Assembly: GCA_009697815.1 (NCBI GenBank)
Contig: WLRQ01000024.1
Span: 1 to 36,870, forward strand
Source: Actinomycetota bacterium
Lineage (GTDB): Bacteria > Actinomycetota > Actinomycetes > S36-B12 > CAIYMF01
Direction of reading: 5' to 3'
Length of the DNA: 36,870 nucleotides
A program made the position numbers and the translations under genes. How positions within the stretch are numbered: position 1 is the stretch's first letter; each line of letters begins with the position of its first letter. The notes under the pieces were generated by a model that worked only from the letters and a program-made list of their open reading frames with translations, ran no database searches and had not been told where the DNA came from. This document shows, in pieces, positions 34,312-36,870 of the stretch.

Positions 34312-34345
34312 AATACCCGGCTCCCCTTCTGGGGAGCCGGGTATT
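34312..34345 (+). terminator. Strong 15-bp hairpin between binding-protein and ATPase genes
   Basis: AATACCCGGCTCCCC (34312-34326), loop TTCT, GGGGAGCCGGGTATT (34331-34345): a perfect 15-bp stem starting 6 nt after the lipoprotein stop. There is no U-tract. It probably acts as a partial terminator or protects the upstream mRNA 3' end, giving excess binding protein. Confidence 0.7.
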
Positions 34346-34419
34346 CGCCCTCGCCACATGGGAAATGACACTGTGGCCGTCCTGATTTTCGAGCAGCATT
34401 CTCGTACCTGTGAGGACTT

Positions 34420-35277
34420 ATGAGCGCGACGTTCTCGGCCCAGGATCCCAGGGCCCTGGCCGAGGCACCGCCGATGTTGAGCCTGCGAGGGGTCACGAAG
34501 AGTTTCGGCGCCGTGGAGGTGCTCCGAGATGTCGACCTCGACGTCAGGTACGGCCGGGTAACTGCCCTGGTGGGAGACAACGGTGCTGGCAAGAGCACGG
34601 TGATCAAGGCCATCGCTGGCATCTACACCTTCGATGGTGGTGACTACCGGTTCGAGGGTGAGCCGGTGAACGTCACCAATCCCAAACAGGCCAATGCCAT
34701 GGGCATTGAGGTCGTGTATCAGGATCTCGCGTTGTGCGACAACCTCGATATCGTTGACAACCTCTTCTTGGGTCGCGAGATCACCTCGAATGGCCTTCTT
34801 GACGATGAGACGATGGAGAAGCGCGCGCGCGAGACGCTTGCGAGCCTGTCCGTCCGCACGGTGAGCTCAGTGCGGCAGAAGGTCGCGAGTCTCTCGGGTG
34901 GCCAGCGACAGACTGTGGCGATCGCGCGGTCGGTTCTGTGGAATTCGAAGTTGGTCATCCTTGATGAACCCACCGCGGCCCTGGGAGTAGCCCAGACCGA
35001 GCAGGTGCTCAAACTCGTGCGGCAGCTCGCTGACAACGGACTGGCGGTGATTCTGATCAGCCACAACATGAACGATGTGCTGGCCGTTGCTGATGACATT
35101 GCCGTCTTGTACTTGGGGCGCCTGGCAACGCAGATCGACGCCAAGAGTGTTTCCCACGCCGAGATCGTGCAACTGATCACGTCGGGACGGCTTGACGTGG
35201 ATTCTGCTCGGGCAACCACAACAATCTCGACAGGCGAGCGGTCCGGGTCCGAATCGACCGACCAGGGGGCGATCTGA
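34420..35277 (+). CDS. Sugar ABC transporter ATP-binding protein, XylG-like with one ATPase domain
   Basis: 285 residues with one complete ATPase domain: Walker A GDNGAGKST (about 52-60), Q-loop VVYQDLALCDNL, signature LSGGQRQTVAIARSV, Walker B LVILDEPTAALG, and H-loop ILISHNMNDV. The usual sugar importers of this class (XylG, RbsA) carry two fused ATPase domains; this one has a single domain, as in actinobacterial and FrcA-like versions, and must form a homodimer. The C-terminal 30 residues are Ser/Thr-rich and probably flexible. The stop overlaps the permease start by 1 nt (TGATG). Confidence 0.92.
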   Translation: MSATFSAQDPRALAEAPPMLSLRGVTKSFGAVEVLRDVDLDVRYGRVTALVGDNGAGKSTVIKAIAGIYTFDGGDYRFEGEPVNVTNPKQANAMGIEVVYQDLALCDNLDIVDNLFLGREITSNGLLDDETMEKRARETLASLSVRTVSSVRQKVASLSGGQRQTVAIARSVLWNSKLVILDEPTAALGVAQTEQVLKLVRQLADNGLAVILISHNMNDVLAVADDIAVLYLGRLATQIDAKSVSHAEIVQLITSGRLDVDSARATTTISTGERSGSESTDQGAI

Positions 35278-36539
35278 TGTCAACGGTGACAGGGCGCGAC
35301 CTTCCGGGCCTCGCTGACGCCCCCGACAAGCGAGCGACGACAGCGCTCAGTGACTACCTGGCCAAGGTGCGGGGCGGAGACGTTGGCGCCCTACCGGCCG
35401 TGCTGGGACTCATCGTGCTTGCACTCGTATTCACTGGTCTCAGGTCCGATACGTTCCCCACCACGTTCAATTTCGCAAACCTGATCAATCAGGGTGCCGG
35501 GGTCATCGTCATCGCGATGGGACTGGTGTTCGTCCTTCTTCTCGGTGAAATCGACCTCTCAGCTGGCTTTACAGCAGGTACCGCCGGTGCCGTTCTCGGG
35601 GTGGCGGTGACCAACCACGGGATGCCCTGGTGGATCGGCGTCATCGTGTGTCTAGCAAGCGGAGCACTGATCGGCCTGGTGATCGGGCTTCTCGTCGCGC
35701 GTTTGGGGATCCCTTCCTTCGTAGTGACTCTCGCGCTCTTCCTCGCCCTTCAGGGAGTGCTGTTGCAGATCATCGGCGAGGGGGGGCAGATCTCCATCTC
35801 GAATCCGACTTTGCTCGCGGTGATGAACAGCAACCTTGCACTTTGGCAGGGGTGGGTGTTGTACGTCCTGGTGGTGGTGGGCTTCGGCGCTGTTAGCTAC
35901 CGACGTATGGCCAAGAGGCGGGCGAAGGGGCTTCACGCAGAGCGATTCTCGGTGTGGGGTTTCAAGTTTTGCACTTTGGTCGTTCTTCTCGGGATCGTCA
36001 CCTTCTTGCTCAGCCGTGAGCGCAGTGTCAACGTCGAGGCGACCTCGATCATGGGCGTTCCCATGGTTGTTCCTGTGCTGATACTTCTCCTCGTGGGCCT
36101 GACGATCCTGCTCAACCGCACCGCGTTTGGCCGTCACGTCTACGCGGTCGGGGGAAACGCGGAAGCGGCGCGTCGAGCAGGTATCAATGTGGCAAACATC
36201 CGCCTGATCTGCTTCATCATCTGCTCGACCATGGCAGCGGTGGCCGGCATCCTGATCGGCAGCCGCGACAACGGGGTCACACCTAACACTGGCGGCAATC
36301 AGACCCTTCTCTACGCCGTCGGGGCAGCGGTGATCGGGGGCACGAGCCTGTTTGGCGGAAAGGGACGCCCGGTTGATGCAATCGTCGGTGGACTCGTGGT
36401 TGCCATCATTGCGAACGGCATGGCGCTTCTGAACCAACCCGCGGGTGTCGTCTATGTGGTCACGGGGCTTGTCTTGCTCGTTGCGGCCAGCGTCGACGCG
36501 CTCTCGCGGCGAAGAGCGGCTGCCACCGGACGCTTCTAG
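35277..36539 (+). CDS. Sugar ABC transporter permease, XylH/RbsC-like
   Basis: 420 residues with about 10-11 membrane helices, belonging to the BPD_transp_2 family. A polar N-terminus (1-40) precedes ALPAVLGLIVLALVFTGLRS. Conserved sequences include GEIDLSAGFTAGTAGAVLGV (the GxIDLS motif), VARLGIPSFVVTLALFLALQ and VGGNAEAARRAGINVANIR, the coupling-helix region of this family. It ends DALSRRRAAATGRF. It works with the two preceding genes as an inner-membrane sugar importer. The ROK-type gene begins 113 bp downstream; the gap contains a weak CTCGG/CCGAG hairpin (36551-36565). Confidence 0.92.
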   Translation: MSTVTGRDLPGLADAPDKRATTALSDYLAKVRGGDVGALPAVLGLIVLALVFTGLRSDTFPTTFNFANLINQGAGVIVIAMGLVFVLLLGEIDLSAGFTAGTAGAVLGVAVTNHGMPWWIGVIVCLASGALIGLVIGLLVARLGIPSFVVTLALFLALQGVLLQIIGEGGQISISNPTLLAVMNSNLALWQGWVLYVLVVVGFGAVSYRRMAKRRAKGLHAERFSVWGFKFCTLVVLLGIVTFLLSRERSVNVEATSIMGVPMVVPVLILLLVGLTILLNRTAFGRHVYAVGGNAEAARRAGINVANIRLICFIICSTMAAVAGILIGSRDNGVTPNTGGNQTLLYAVGAAVIGGTSLFGGKGRPVDAIVGGLVVAIIANGMALLNQPAGVVYVVTGLVLLVAASVDALSRRRAAATGRF

Positions 36540-36652
36540 CGGGCACTACGCTCGGGGCAACCGAGACTTCGTCACAGGATCCGATAGAACGTCCCATGCC
36601 TTTGCCCTGAACCACGTAACCCATGCTCTGCCCTGCTCGGGAAGGACCGCCC

Positions 36653-36870
36653 ATGTCGTTCGCGGGAGCGAGCCAGGATGAGGTGCGCCGCCACAACCTG
36701 GCGTCGCTCGCCCGGTTCCTTCACGACGGTGGCCCAACATCACGGTCAGAGGTCGTCGGTCACACCGGGTTGAATCGCAGCACGGTCGGCGGTCTGATCA
36801 CCGATCTCGTCACTGTTGGTCTGGTGCGCGAGACAGTGCCTATTGGCCGCGGTGTGGGGCGGCCTTCGTA
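36653..36870 (+). CDS. ROK-family transcriptional repressor (partial, runs off right edge)
   Basis: An open frame from ATG 36653 continues through the right edge, giving at least 72 residues (MSFAGASQDEVRRHNLASLA at the start). Residues 10-70 form a winged helix-turn-helix: LARFLHDGGPTSRSEVVG, then HTGLNRSTVGGLITDLVTVG and LVRETVPIGRGVGRPS. This is the N-terminus of XylR/NagC-type ROK repressors, with GRPS leading into the sugar-binding ROK domain, which is outside the window. AAGGA lies 6 nt before ATG. It follows the sugar importer and is probably its repressor (inference). Confidence 0.87.
   Translation, partial: MSFAGASQDEVRRHNLASLARFLHDGGPTSRSEVVGHTGLNRSTVGGLITDLVTVGLVRETVPIGRGVGRPS

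Noticed and set aside
1-36870. CRISPR arrays, rRNA, tRNA or insertion sequences
   Set aside because: No regularly spaced repeats, tRNA-like cloverleaf sequence, rRNA-like sequence or IS-type inverted ends were recognised by eye.

Overview
The window is a stretch of chromosome from a high-GC Gram-positive bacterium (Actinomycetota). Lineage evidence includes SepH with its VPSWDEILFG tail, several protein families largely confined to actinobacteria (DUF5998, DUF4193, DUF4235, DUF3093, DUF3710, DUF3159), a TrkA-type pair, AcnA, and frequent GTG starts. Several first genes also have a -10-like hexamer 6-8 nt before the start codon, as in leaderless actinobacterial transcripts. Gene order from the type IIA topoisomerase A subunit through sepH, hemH, an inositol-monophosphatase-like gene, DUF4193, dut, DUF3710, OB-fold, DUF3159, trkA, APC permease, TrmA-like methyltransferase and acnA follows, as I remember it, the conserved core order of Streptomyces and relatives. 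I cannot place the organism more precisely.

Layout. 1-3122 (minus): a sucrase/ferredoxin-like gene cut by the left edge, and parC. 3388-6756 (plus): a GNAT / acyl-CoA-synthetase-like fusion and DUF5998. 6813-9190 (minus): sepH and an MFS transporter. 9248-11246 (plus): ferrochelatase and an inositol monophosphatase family protein. 11383-18986: an accessory block set into the conserved order. 19036-19557 (minus): a gamma-carbonic-anhydrase-like hexapeptide protein. 19835-32978: conserved housekeeping genes, ending with acnA and a small conserved gene. 33211 to the right edge: an inducible sugar ABC importer (lipoprotein, ATPase, permease) followed by the start of a ROK-type repressor.

The accessory block is the most interesting part. 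On the plus strand are two tandem MinD/ParA-like ATPases (about 84% identical, with an Arg at the usual signature Lys) and, 2 bp later, an ATP/ADP-carrier-like (Tlc/MFS) membrane protein. Its cytosolic N-terminus carries two copies of a WDFLxxRKAK motif exactly 60 residues apart. Converging on it from the minus strand are an ABC-exporter-like protein, a Cache-HAMP membrane receptor with no enzymatic output domain, and a GNAT-like protein. Every catalytic motif of the ABC protein's nucleotide-binding domain is lost, and it continues into a cyclic-nucleotide-binding-like domain and a winged helix. I infer a membrane-associated sensing system in which paired MinD-like ATPases, a pseudo-ABC receptor, a Cache-HAMP receptor and a nucleotide-carrier-like protein work together. 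The function is unknown; this is a hypothesis from gene content and domain architecture.

Regulatory features include a near-perfect 24-bp palindrome upstream of acnA, a 15-bp perfect hairpin between the sugar-binding-protein and ATPase genes, an AT-richer repeat-bearing region before the sugar operon, and competing hairpins between the phosphatase gene and the first minD-like gene. No rRNA, tRNA, CRISPR array, insertion sequence or integrase was seen.
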